41,799 nucleotides of DNA from NCBI GenBank assembly GCA_051960855.1, contig JBQCDV010000114.1, positions 1-41,799 of the forward strand. The letters are read 5' to 3'. Source of the DNA: JBQCDV01 sp051960855. GTDB taxonomy: Bacteria > Actinomycetota > Actinomycetes > JAJZTN01. The notes under the pieces were generated by a model. That model did not search any database and was not told where the DNA came from. It worked only from the letters and a program-made list of their open reading frames with translations. Below are positions 20,170 through 27,985 of the stretch, one piece after another; position 1 is the first letter of the stretch, and every line of letters starts with the position of its first letter. The position numbers and the translations under genes are program-made.

Positions 20170-20508
20170 TCACTCGGCCGCGAGCGCCTCATCCACCGTG
20201 TCGTGGATGGGGAAGACCTTGGTGAGACCGGTGATGCGGAAGATCTTGAGGATGCGCTCCTGGGAGCACACGAGGCGCAGCGAGCCGTCGTGAGCGCGGA
20301 CCCGCTTGAGGCCTCCGACCAGGACCCCCAGCCCCGTCGAGTCGAGGAAGTCGACGTTCTGCATGTCGACGATCAGGTGGTACTGCCCGTCGGCGACGAG
20401 GTCCACGAGCTGCTCGCGCAACTTGGGCGCGGTGTAGACGTCGATCTCACCGCCGACCTCGACGATGGTGCGGTCACCCTCCGTGCGGGACGACAGCGAC
20501 AGGTCCAC
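20170..20508 (-). CDS. bldG: BldG-type anti-sigma factor antagonist (STAS domain)
   Basis: This 112-residue STAS-domain protein is nearly a copy of Streptomyces BldG, which is required for sporulation and antibiotic production and is controlled by serine phosphorylation. The DSTGLGVLVGGLKRVR segment contains the phosphorylated serine, and the C-terminal ILKIFRITGLTKVFPIH motif is typical of BldG. The GTG at 20508 has GGAGGA at 20512-20517 and fits the family start (DLSLSSRTEGDRT); an in-frame ATG at 20523 is less likely. Phosphorylated antagonist cannot bind its anti-sigma partner. The downstream RsbW-like gene is the obvious candidate partner. Confidence 0.96.
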   Translation of the reverse strand: MDLSLSSRTEGDRTIVEVGGEIDVYTAPKLREQLVDLVADGQYHLIVDMQNVDFLDSTGLGVLVGGLKRVRAHDGSLRLVCSQERILKIFRITGLTKVFPIHDTVDEALAAE

Positions 20509-20734
20509 AGGTTCCTCCAGCATGCTCGCGTACAGCGACTCGGGCTCGGGCTTACTCGTGCTCGGGCTCCACCTACCGAACGCCGCCGACTGGCGACGCC
20601 CCCCGATGGCGGCTCGGTGGCATTGAACCACCGGCGCCCGCACCCCAGCGCGCCGGGCGTCGGGGCGATCTTCGGTCTCCCCCGTCGGCGACTGCCGGAA
20701 ACGATCTTCCTTCTCGGTTGCGAGACTGGTCACG

Positions 20735-23068
20735 ATGTCCACCCGCTCCGCCGACGAGCTGCTCGCCGCCCTCGTCGCGACGTCCGAACGGCGCCCGCGT
20801 CTGCTGCACGTCTCGGAACGGCCGGGCCGAGCGGGGCGACGGGCTCCGTGGCCGGCATGGCTGGACCCGCAGCTGGAGGAGGCGTGGCGGCGGCTCGGGA
20901 TCGCCGAGCCGTGGGAGCACCAGGTCCGTGCCGCTGACCTCGCGCACAGCGGACGGTCGGTGGTCCTCGCGACGGGGACGGCGTCAGGGAAGTCGTTGGG
21001 CTATCTGATGCCCGCCTTGACGGCCGCCCTGGACGGTCGCAGCGCGCCGACCGGACGGGGAGCGACGGTCCTCTACGTGTCCCCTACCAAAGCGCTGGCT
21101 GCCGACCAGCTCGCCCGGCTGCAGCGGCTCGCGGTGCGCGGACTGCGCGTGGCGACCTATGACGGCGACACACCCGAGGACGAGCGCCGCGCGGTCCGCG
21201 ATCACGGGCACTACGTACTGACCAACCCCGACATGCTGCACCTCGGGATCCTCGGCGCCCACGAGCGATGGGCGTCGTTCCTGCGCGCGCTGCGGTTCGT
21301 CGTCATCGACGAATGCCACGTCTATCGCGGCGTCTTCGGGTCCCACGTCGCAGCGGTGCTGCGTCGGCTCCGCCGCGTGGCGCACCGGTACGGCAGCGAC
21401 CCGGTCTTCGTGCTCGCCTCCGCCACGGTCTCCGAGCCGGACGTGTCCGGCCGGCGCCTCACCGGCGTCGACGTGGTTCCGGTCACCGACGACACCTCCA
21501 CCCGTGGTCGCGCAGTGCTCGCTCTCTGGGAGCCGCCCCTCACCGCGCTGCGCGGCGAGCACGACGCCCCTGTCCGCCGGAGCGCGACCGCCGAGACGGC
21601 CGACCTGCTCACCGACCTGACCGTCGAGGGGGCGCGGAGCCTCGCCTTCGTTCGCTCACGTCGCGCCGCGGAGGCGGTGGCGATCACGGCCCGACGGCAC
21701 CTCTCCGAGGTCGACCCTCACCTCGGCGACGCCGTCGCTGCCTACCGGGCGGGCTACCTGCCGGAGGAGCGGCGGCGGCTCGAGGAGGAGCTGCGGTCCG
21801 GACGGCGCCTCGCGCTCGCGACGACGAACGCCCTCGAGCTAGGCGTGGACGTCTCCGGACTCGACGCCGTGCTGCTGGCGGGGTACCCAGGGACACGGAC
21901 TGCCTTTTGGCAGCAGGTCGGGAGGGCGGGACGCTCGGGCCAGGACGCCCTTGGCGTGCTGGTCGCCCGGGACGACCCGCTCGACACCTATCTCGTGCAC
22001 CACCCTGAGGCGCTGCTCGACCGACCCGTCGAGGCGACCGTGCTCGACCCCGACAACCCCTACGTCCTGGCTCCGCACCTGGCGGCGGCGGCCGCCGAGC
22101 TGCCGCTGACCGAGGCTGACCTGCCGCTCTTCGGGCCTGCCGCTCCGGAGGTGGTCGAGCAGCTCGAGCGCGGCGGCTTGCTGCGGCGCCGGCCGACCGG
22201 CTGGTACTGGACCCGCCACGACCGGGCACACGACCTCGCCGACCTGCGCGGCACCGGCGGTGGCCCCGTCCGCGTCGTCGAAGCCACTACTGGACGCCTG
22301 CTCGGCACGGTCGACCGCGCCGCCTCCCACAGCACGGTCCACCGGGGCGCCGTCTACCTGCACCAGGGCGAGACCTACCTCGTGCGCAGCCTCGACGTCG
22401 ACGACGGCGTCGCCTTCGTCGACCTGTCCCCGGAGCTGGACTGGACGACGACGGCCCGCGAGGTGAACGACGTTCGCGTGCTGGACGTCAGCGACGAGCG
22501 GCCCTGGGGACCGGTGCCGCTGCGGCTCGGCGTCGTGCAGGTCACGAGCCAGGTGGTCGGCTTCCTGCGTCGGCGGGTGGGCACGGGCGAGGTGCTGGGC
22601 GAGGAGCCACTCGACCTGCCCGCACGGACGCTGCGCACCGTCGCCGTCTGGTGGACCGCCACCGAGGAGCAGCTGGCACGCGCCCAGCTGGACGCGGCAG
22701 AGGTTCCAGGCGCCGCGCATGCGGCCGAGCACGCGTCGATCGGGCTGCTGCCGCTGTTTGCGACGTGCGACCGCTGGGACGTCGGCGGCCTCTCCACCGC
22801 CCTGCACCCGGACACCGGCCTGTGCACGGTTTTCGTCCACGACGGCCACCCGGGAGGCGCCGGGTTCGCCGAGCGCGGTTACCGGACGGCCGAGCAGTGG
22901 CTGACCGCCACGCTCGCCACCATCCGCGACTGCGAGTGCCCCGATGGCTGTCCCTCGTGCGTCCAGTCGCCGAAGTGCGGCAACGGCAACGACCCTCTCG
23001 ACAAGGCGGGTGCCGGGCGGCTGCTGGCGGTGGTGCTCCAGGACGCCCTTCCGAGGCAGGAGGCGTAG
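20735..23068 (+). CDS. DEAD/DEAH-type helicase of the MrfA/YprA family (DUF1998)
   Basis: This 777-residue helicase belongs to the MrfA/YprA/Hrq1 family, linked in Bacillus to repair of mitomycin damage. It has Walker A ATGTASGKS, motif II DECH, an SATV motif, and in the second RecA domain GVDVSGLDAVLL and QQVGRAGRSG. The C-terminal DUF1998 domain carries a zinc-binding four-cysteine cluster CECPDGCPSC...C. All motifs are intact. It is in the syntenic place of M. tuberculosis Rv3649. The ATG at 20735 has no strong ribosome site, but the N-terminal residues look like the family. The gene is divergent from bldG. Confidence 0.93.
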   Translation: MSTRSADELLAALVATSERRPRLLHVSERPGRAGRRAPWPAWLDPQLEEAWRRLGIAEPWEHQVRAADLAHSGRSVVLATGTASGKSLGYLMPALTAALDGRSAPTGRGATVLYVSPTKALAADQLARLQRLAVRGLRVATYDGDTPEDERRAVRDHGHYVLTNPDMLHLGILGAHERWASFLRALRFVVIDECHVYRGVFGSHVAAVLRRLRRVAHRYGSDPVFVLASATVSEPDVSGRRLTGVDVVPVTDDTSTRGRAVLALWEPPLTALRGEHDAPVRRSATAETADLLTDLTVEGARSLAFVRSRRAAEAVAITARRHLSEVDPHLGDAVAAYRAGYLPEERRRLEEELRSGRRLALATTNALELGVDVSGLDAVLLAGYPGTRTAFWQQVGRAGRSGQDALGVLVARDDPLDTYLVHHPEALLDRPVEATVLDPDNPYVLAPHLAAAAAELPLTEADLPLFGPAAPEVVEQLERGGLLRRRPTGWYWTRHDRAHDLADLRGTGGGPVRVVEATTGRLLGTVDRAASHSTVHRGAVYLHQGETYLVRSLDVDDGVAFVDLSPELDWTTTAREVNDVRVLDVSDERPWGPVPLRLGVVQVTSQVVGFLRRRVGTGEVLGEEPLDLPARTLRTVAVWWTATEEQLARAQLDAAEVPGAAHAAEHASIGLLPLFATCDRWDVGGLSTALHPDTGLCTVFVHDGHPGGAGFAERGYRTAEQWLTATLATIRDCECPDGCPSCVQSPKCGNGNDPLDKAGAGRLLAVVLQDALPRQEA

Positions 23069-23152
23069 CGGGGAGATCGCGCGGGAAAGGTGCCCTCCAC
23101 GTGCGGGTCCATGAGCCGTCGAATGCGACTGCTGGGCCGCTAAGGAGGCAAC

Positions 23153-23638
23153 ATGATCATTCTCGGGCTGATTCTCATTGCGGTCGCCGCGGCCTTCGCC
23201 ATCGGCGTCCTGGTCGACAACACCACGACCACGACGCTGTCAGTGTTCACCACGCGGACGGATCTGCCGCTCGTCGTCGTCTTCATTCTCGGGGCGGCGG
23301 CGCTCGCCGTGCTGGTCATCGGCATCGTCCTCGTCCGCGCAGGCACCTCGCACGCGGTGCGGCGGCGCAAGGAGCTCCACACGCTTCGCAAGGAGAACAA
23401 GGAGCGCGAGCAGCTGGCCAACCGGGAGCACGACACCGCGGAGCACGAGCACGAGGTGGCCTCCGCCGAGCGGCGCCGCGCGGTGGCCGACGAGACCACG
23501 GCGCGCGAGGGCCGCGGCCGAGCCGACGCGGCTGCGGTCACCCGGCCGGGCGACCCGGAGATCGACGGCGTGAGCCCGCGACGCGATCCAGACGAGACGA
23601 TCGACCTTCGGGGCCAGCGCACGCGACACGTGGAGTAG
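23153..23638 (+). CDS. LapA-like two-helix membrane protein
   Basis: This 161-residue protein has two hydrophobic segments (about residues 2-22 and 42-62) separated by a short Asn/Thr-rich loop, then a charged, mostly helical cytosolic tail of about 95 residues rich in Arg, Glu and His that may form a coiled coil. The layout matches the LapA/DUF1049 family, where the function is not well fixed. The ATG at 23153 has a strong AAGGAGG at 23142-23148. It stands alone between the helicase and the convergent Tad genes. Confidence 0.72.
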   Translation: MIILGLILIAVAAAFAIGVLVDNTTTTTLSVFTTRTDLPLVVVFILGAAALAVLVIGIVLVRAGTSHAVRRRKELHTLRKENKEREQLANREHDTAEHEHEVASAERRRAVADETTAREGRGRADAAAVTRPGDPEIDGVSPRRDPDETIDLRGQRTRHVE

Positions 23639-23657
23639 CAGGGGGCTCACCCCCCTG
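23639..23657. terminator. Convergent bidirectional terminator
   Basis: A 7-bp stem CAGGGGG/CCCCCTG with a 5-nt loop sits right after the lapA-like stop and contains the stop codon of the opposing TadE-like gene in its loop, so one hairpin may serve both transcripts. Confidence 0.6.
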
Positions 23658-24048
23658 GCGCCCGCGCCGCCTCGGCCCAGTCGGGAAGTGTGACGCCAGC
23701 CCTGCTCTGCGCCCGGACCTGAGGCAGCGCCGACCCCGACGCCGCGAAGGGCAGGCCGGGCAGTGTCGCCACCAGCCCGACGTCGACGGACCCCAGACCG
23801 CTGTGGCACGCCTCGACGTCACCCGTCCGTGCCGCCGCGACTACGGCGCGTGCGGCCGCGCAGGCATCTCCTCCGGAACCCAACGCCGTTGCTCCGGCGA
23901 GCGCGGCCGCGTCCGAAACGGCTTGCAGACGGTGGCGAGCGGCCGCAGTGAGGGAGGCGCCCGCGGCACCCAGGGCGACGATGAGCAGGAGCCCGGCAGC
24001 GGCGACGACCAGGACGACGGAACCGCGCTCGCGGTGAGACGGGTTCAC
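23647..24048 (-). CDS. TadE-like (Rv3654c family) pilus-associated protein
   Basis: This 133-residue protein begins RERGSVVLVVAAAG, a short positively charged N-terminus followed by a single hydrophobic helix, and then a small Ala-rich domain with two cysteines and a segment LQAVSDAAALAGA typical of this family. It is in the place of Rv3654c. In Tad systems such TadE/TadG-like proteins act as minor pilins or anchors. The GTG start at 24048 overlaps the TadE stop by 4 bp (GTGA). It lacks the glutamate at +5 found in genuine pseudopilins, so processing is not sure. Confidence 0.75.
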   Translation of the reverse strand: MNPSHRERGSVVLVVAAAGLLLIVALGAAGASLTAAARHRLQAVSDAAALAGATALGSGGDACAAARAVVAAARTGDVEACHSGLGSVDVGLVATLPGLPFAASGSALPQVRAQSRAGVTLPDWAEAARAPGG

Positions 24049-24491
24049 CTGCCATCTCCGCCGGCGGGCGTCAGCGCGACGGTCGTGGAAGAGACGGTGA
24101 CGCCGGGCAACGTCAGAGGGCCGAGCGCAGGCGGCCGCAGTTGGGCACGGACCTCGACGCTCACAAGCTCACCCCCGCCTTGTCCGCCTGCAGCGAGAAC
24201 CGCACCGGCAGTCCCAGCGGAGTTGACCGTGATCGACGCGCCCTTCGGGGCGACATGGCGGGCCACAGCTGCAGCAACCGCTGTCGTCTCACCCCGGCCG
24301 ATAGCGCGCGCTGCCTCTCCGGCAGCATCGGTGCATCTCACCTGCGCACCGACCAGCGAGAGGACCCAGGCGAGGGCGGCGACGACCACCACGAGCCCAG
24401 GCAGGGCGACGGCGAGCTCGACGACGGCACCACCGCGGTCGTCGTGACTTGTGGATCTCCCCGGCCGCTCGACCCAGGCTCCCCGACTCAT
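24045..24491 (-). CDS. TadE-family minor pilin
   Basis: This 148-residue protein has a charged leader DDRGGAVVELAVALP, where cleavage after a glycine would put glutamate at +5, followed by a 20-residue hydrophobic helix and a small extracellular domain ending in a threonine-rich strand. This is the TadE pattern of Tad/Flp pili. It is the second gene after the Flp pilin and overlaps the next small gene by GTGA. The start could be a few codons off because the first 18 residues are not family-like. Confidence 0.82.
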   Translation of the reverse strand: MSRGAWVERPGRSTSHDDRGGAVVELAVALPGLVVVVAALAWVLSLVGAQVRCTDAAGEAARAIGRGETTAVAAAVARHVAPKGASITVNSAGTAGAVLAAGGQGGGELVSVEVRAQLRPPALGPLTLPGVTVSSTTVALTPAGGDGR

Positions 24492-24538
24492 GTCCTCACA
24501 GCCCTTCCCATTCCGTCTGATCCCTTCTTCCGTGGGCG

Positions 24539-24570
24539 GCGTGGGGCCGGCAACCTCAGCCGCCCCACGC
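24539..24570 (-). terminator. Hairpin after the Flp pilin gene
   Basis: A perfect 9-bp stem GCGTGGGGC/GCCCCACGC with a 14-nt loop follows the pilin stop by 22 nt on the minus strand. It may reduce read-through so that pilin outnumbers TadE proteins. Confidence 0.6.
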
Positions 24571-24592
24571 CCCTGCCCCAGTCGAGCTCTGC

Positions 24593-24916
24593 TCAGAACG
24601 CGAGCGTGAGCGCCTTGCGGATGAGGTCGGAGAGCAGCGAGACGACGGTGTCGCTGGTCAGCAGCTTGATCAGGACGCCACCGAAGCCGCAGGCAGCGAC
24701 GGTTCCGATCGCGTACTCCGCGGTGGTCATCCCCGCGTCATGGGACACGAGCGCAAGGCGGCGACCGATGCCGGCACTGGCGCCGCGATCGGTCGCAGCG
24801 TCCGTGTCGGCCGTCCGCGCGCTCGTCTCGTCCGCCTCGGCGCGAAGCGGGGAGACGCCGCCCGCGACGTCGACGGAATCTGCGGCGTGGACCAGGGCGA
24901 GAGCTGATGCGGTCAT
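24593..24916 (-). CDS. Flp/DUF4244-type pilin
   Basis: This 107-residue protein has a long N-terminal region and then DAGMTTAEYAIGTVAACGFGGVL: glycine at the cut site, glutamate at +5 and a hydrophobic helix, the signature of the actinobacterial Flp pilin (DUF4244, Rv3656c place). After cleavage by a prepilin peptidase a small pilin of about 45 residues would be left. The ATG at 24916 has AGAAAGGA about 7 nt before it. The leader of about 60 residues is longer than in most Flp pilins. No peptidase gene is seen in the window. Confidence 0.85.
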   Translation of the reverse strand: MTASALALVHAADSVDVAGGVSPLRAEADETSARTADTDAATDRGASAGIGRRLALVSHDAGMTTAEYAIGTVAACGFGGVLIKLLTSDTVVSLLSDLIRKALTLAF

Positions 24917-25077
24917 AGGTCTTCCTTTCTCTGCCGGCGTCCGGCCGGCCGCGGTCGCCCACGAGCGGGGCTCCTCTGACACTGCTGGGCGCCGCTCATC
25001 GCGCCCAGGGCGTGCGGCCGAGCTGTGGATCGAGCAGGGGCGAGGAGGGTGTCTGTGGGAACTGCGGCACGACGGGG

Positions 25078-25128
25078 GTGGGACGTGGAGCCGGACGCAG
25101 TGGGACGTGGAGCCGGACCCAGTCGGAC
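25078..25128 (-). repeat. 22-bp tandem repeat between tadC and the pilin gene
   Basis: Two units of 22 bp (25078-25099 and 25100-25121) differ at one position, with a partial third. They sit just after the tadC stop in the 215-bp gap before the pilin. No function is evident. Confidence 0.75.
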
Positions 25129-25131
25129 GCG

Positions 25132-25911
25132 CTAGGACAGAAAGGCCAGCACGGGGCCGACGAGCGTGGCAATGGCCGGCACCACCCCGAGGAGCAGGAA
25201 GGCCGGGAGGAAGCAGAGACCCAGCGGCAGCGTCGCGAGCGACGAGACGGTGCCTGCACGAGAGCGGACCTCGTTGATCCGCAGCTCCCGGCGGTGGCGC
25301 GACTCAGCAAGCAAGGCCGGGACGGGGGAGGCACCGCCGGTGGCCGCACGAGTCATGACCCGAGCGAGCACCACGAGCGATGGCTCCTCCCGCACCGCAG
25401 ACCATGCCCGCTCGGGGTCGACGCCCAGTTCCAGCCGGTGCACGACCTCGGCGAGAGCCTGCGCGTGCTCGGCAGCGGCCAGCGCGCTGGCACACCGGAC
25501 TGCCTGCGCGCCTGTGGCGCCTGACCCGAGGGCTGCCGCAAGGACGTCCAGCAGCAGCGGATCGACGGGAACGACGCTGCGGTGGCCGTGTCGGCTGGCG
25601 ACGGCGAGCCCCAGCAGAGCCGGGGTCGCCACCAGCGCGAGCAGCGGCGCCAGTGGCCAGGGCACGACGACGAGCATCGCGCCGCCCGCGACCAGAGCCA
25701 GCATCACGGCCAGCCGACGCGAAGGCTGCTGCTTCGTCCGCCTGGGCGCTCCGACGCGCACCTCCTGGGCGAGCCAGGTGAGGACGACGGAACGGGTCAG
25801 CGAAGGACGGGAGGTGATGACAACAGCGAGCAGCACCGCCCCGGCCGCAAGGCAGGCGAGGGGCCAGGCCGGGTTGGACGTCGACACGCCTGCGCGGAGC
25901 GCGATAGTCAC
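25132..25911 (-). CDS. tadC: Tad platform protein TadC
   Basis: This 259-residue T2SSF-family protein should form, with TadB, the inner-membrane platform of the pilus machine. It has an N-terminal membrane helix pair, a cytosolic helical domain with LLDVLAAALGSGA..A, and a C-terminal hydrophobic hairpin ending FLPAFLLLGVVPAIATL. The GTG at 25911 is chosen since it overlaps the tadB stop (GTGA); the frame is open further upstream but that sequence is the antisense of tadB. Its stop ends the ssd-tadA-tadB-tadC set. Confidence 0.9.
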   Translation of the reverse strand: MTIALRAGVSTSNPAWPLACLAAGAVLLAVVITSRPSLTRSVVLTWLAQEVRVGAPRRTKQQPSRRLAVMLALVAGGAMLVVVPWPLAPLLALVATPALLGLAVASRHGHRSVVPVDPLLLDVLAAALGSGATGAQAVRCASALAAAEHAQALAEVVHRLELGVDPERAWSAVREEPSLVVLARVMTRAATGGASPVPALLAESRHRRELRINEVRSRAGTVSSLATLPLGLCFLPAFLLLGVVPAIATLVGPVLAFLS

Positions 25912-26750
25912 GGCGCGACCCGTCGCAGCAAGGCACGCAGCCAGCAGAGCCCCGCGGCCTCGAGCAATCCGCCCAGCCCTAGACACCCCCATCCGACGGG
26001 CGTTCCGACGAGGAAGCTCACCGGTGAGCCGCCCAGCAGCGCGCCGAGGAGAAGGCCAACAGCAGGAAGCGCTGCCACGACCGCCGCCGAGGACTTCACT
26101 CCAGCCAGGGCAGCTCGGACCTCCGCCTCGAGGCGTAGGTCGTCCTGCAGCGCCGTTGCGAGTTGACGAAGAACGGAGGTGAGGCCGCTTCCGGAGGAGG
26201 CGCTCGCCACCCACACGACTCGCAGCGCTGTCAGGGCTCTGCCGCTGTCCCTGTCGCTGTCGCTGTCGCTGTCCCTGTGCCTGTCCGTGTCGCTGTCCCA
26301 GTCGCTGTCGCTGTTCCTGTCGCTGTCGCTGCCGCTGTCCCAGCCGCTGCCGGTGCCGGTGCCGCCAGGACGGTCATCGCCGGCATCAGCGAGCAACGCG
26401 ACGAGCGCCTCGCGGAGAGCGCCTTCGGACTCCGCGGCCACAGCAGCGAGGGCCACGGGCGGAGGGGAGCCGGCATCAAGCTCAGCAGCGAGCGCGTGGC
26501 AGGCCGCTGCCAGGGCCGCTGGCTGGCAGCGCTGTCGGCGCTGGCCGCAGATCCTGCCCGGAAGCAGCGCGAGTGCGCCGCGCGGCCGACGTGTCCCTGC
26601 CGTCTCGTGTGCTGCCGCAACCGCTCGCGGCTCCGCACATTCGCCCGGCAGCTCGTGCGAGCCGACCGACCGCGGCAGCACGAAGGCGGCCGCCCCCGCT
26701 GCCACCCCGGCGAGAGCCGCGAGCAAGGCAGCGGTGGATGAGCCGGTCAC
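25908..26750 (-). CDS. tadB: Tad platform protein TadB with Ser-Asp repeat insert
   Basis: This 280-residue T2SSF protein pairs with TadC. It has an N-terminal hydrophobic helix, the cytosolic domain (LAAELDAGSPPPVALAAV), and a hydrophobic C-terminus. In the middle of the cytosolic domain lies a stretch of about 40 residues, almost pure Asp, Ser, Arg and Trp (DSDSDSDRDS and similar), from a hexanucleotide expansion. The region is not part of the family fold and would form a charged, flexible loop. The GTG at 26750 overlaps the tadA stop (GTGA). The gene is otherwise intact. Confidence 0.88.
   Translation of the reverse strand: MTGSSTAALLAALAGVAAGAAAFVLPRSVGSHELPGECAEPRAVAAAHETAGTRRPRGALALLPGRICGQRRQRCQPAALAAACHALAAELDAGSPPPVALAAVAAESEGALREALVALLADAGDDRPGGTGTGSGWDSGSDSDRNSDSDWDSDTDRHRDSDSDSDRDSGRALTALRVVWVASASSGSGLTSVLRQLATALQDDLRLEAEVRAALAGVKSSAAVVAALPAVGLLLGALLGGSPVSFLVGTPVGWGCLGLGGLLEAAGLCWLRALLRRVAP
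26245..26364 (-). repeat. Hexanucleotide array encoding Ser-Asp repeats in tadB
   Basis: About 20 degenerate copies of the 6-bp unit CTGTCG (plus strand) run in frame through tadB, giving Ser-Asp dipeptides on the minus strand, with the right end decaying to CTGCCG and GTGCCG. Slippage would change the length in steps of two residues. Confidence 0.92.
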
Positions 26751-27985
26751 GGCGTCGCCGCCGTCACGTCGGGACGGCCAGGCTCCCCCAGCCACTCCGG
26801 CGGCCGTACACCGCGTGCTCGCAGCAAGTCGGCCAGAGTCGTGGAGGCTGCTCCGAGGTGCACCTCCAGATCGGGCGAGGAGGACGTCTCCTGCTGCCGC
26901 AACACCGTCTCGACGGTCACGAGGTCTCCCTGGCGGCGCGGGTACGCCACTTCGGCAAGGACCCGCCGCCCGGCGCGGCGCTGCACGTGCAGGATCACCT
27001 GGACGCCGGCCTCGAGCTGCGCATGAGTCGCCGCTCGGGTGAGGCCGGTGCGCAGCGCAAGCGCCTCGAACCGGGTGGGTAACTCCCCTGGAGCGTTGGC
27101 GTGGACGGTGGTGGCGCCCCCGTCATGCCCGGTGTTCAGCGCGGCGAGCAGGTCGAGGATCTCCTCGCCGCGGACCTCGCCCACCACGAGACGGTCGGGA
27201 CGCATGCGCAGTGCCTGCCGAACGAGATCTCGCAAGGTGACCTCACCGGCGCCCTCGACGTTCGCGGCGCGCGCCTGCAGTCGCACGACGTGGCGGTGGT
27301 CGGGAGTGAGCTCGGGGGCGTCCTCGACCAGGACGATGCGCTCGGCAGCGGAGACGTGCCCGAGCAGGGCGGCGAGCAGGGTGGTCTTTCCCGACCCCGT
27401 CCCGCCGGTCACCACGACGCTCAGGCGAGCCTCGACGATCGCCTCGAGCACCGCTCGCACCGCGGGGGTGAACGCTCCCATCTCCTCGAGGTCACGCAAC
27501 CCGAGGGCGCGACGGGGCGGCACCCGCAGCGAGATCACCGTCCCTGGCTGGCTGACGGGCGGCAGCACCGCGTGCAGACGAACGCCGCCCGGCAGCTGTC
27601 CGTCTACCCACGGCATCGCGTCGTCGAGACGGCGTCCGCATCGCGTCGCCAATCTCACCGCGAGGCCTCTCACGCGGGACTCGTCTCCGACGGAGAGTCC
27701 GACCCGGCGCAGCCCCTGCCCGTCGTCGGTCCACACCTGCCCGTCAGCGTTGACCAGCACGTCCGTCACACCCTCGCGTTCGACGAACTCCTGCAACGGG
27801 CCGAGGCCGGCGGTCTCGACCTGCAGGCGGGCGACGAGCGCGGCGAGCCGCTCGTCGTCGAGAGCCGCGGCGCGCCGCCCCAACGCGGCGGACACGGAGG
27901 CGCGGCTCGCGACCTCACCGCGGGCGACGAGCCAGCCGGCGAGCTCGGCTGCGAGTGGCTCCAGCGTCTCGTCGAGGGGGGTCAC
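26747..27985 (-). CDS. tadA: Tad/CpaF-type secretion ATPase
   Basis: The 412-residue ATPase powers Flp pilus assembly. It has the N-terminal domain, Walker A GGTGSGKTT (K200), the Asp box VLVEDAPEL, a Walker B RPDRLVVGEVRGEE and a His box TGHDGGATTVHA. The length fits CpaF/TadA. Its GTG start overlaps the ssd stop (GTGA) and its stop overlaps tadB, so ssd-tadA-tadB-tadC should be made from one message. The ordering is the standard one for actinobacterial Tad loci. Confidence 0.95.
   Translation of the reverse strand: MTPLDETLEPLAAELAGWLVARGEVASRASVSAALGRRAAALDDERLAALVARLQVETAGLGPLQEFVEREGVTDVLVNADGQVWTDDGQGLRRVGLSVGDESRVRGLAVRLATRCGRRLDDAMPWVDGQLPGGVRLHAVLPPVSQPGTVISLRVPPRRALGLRDLEEMGAFTPAVRAVLEAIVEARLSVVVTGGTGSGKTTLLAALLGHVSAAERIVLVEDAPELTPDHRHVVRLQARAANVEGAGEVTLRDLVRQALRMRPDRLVVGEVRGEEILDLLAALNTGHDGGATTVHANAPGELPTRFEALALRTGLTRAATHAQLEAGVQVILHVQRRAGRRVLAEVAYPRRQGDLVTVETVLRQQETSSSPDLEVHLGAASTTLADLLRARGVRPPEWLGEPGRPDVTAATP

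Noticed and set aside
20509..20742. N-terminal extension of BldG to 20742
   Set aside because: Not conserved in BldG; GTG at 20508 has a clear GGAGGA site.
26245..26364. Hexamer array as CRISPR or iteron-type origin
   Set aside because: It is an in-frame coding expansion with 6-bp period and no AT-rich region or rep gene.
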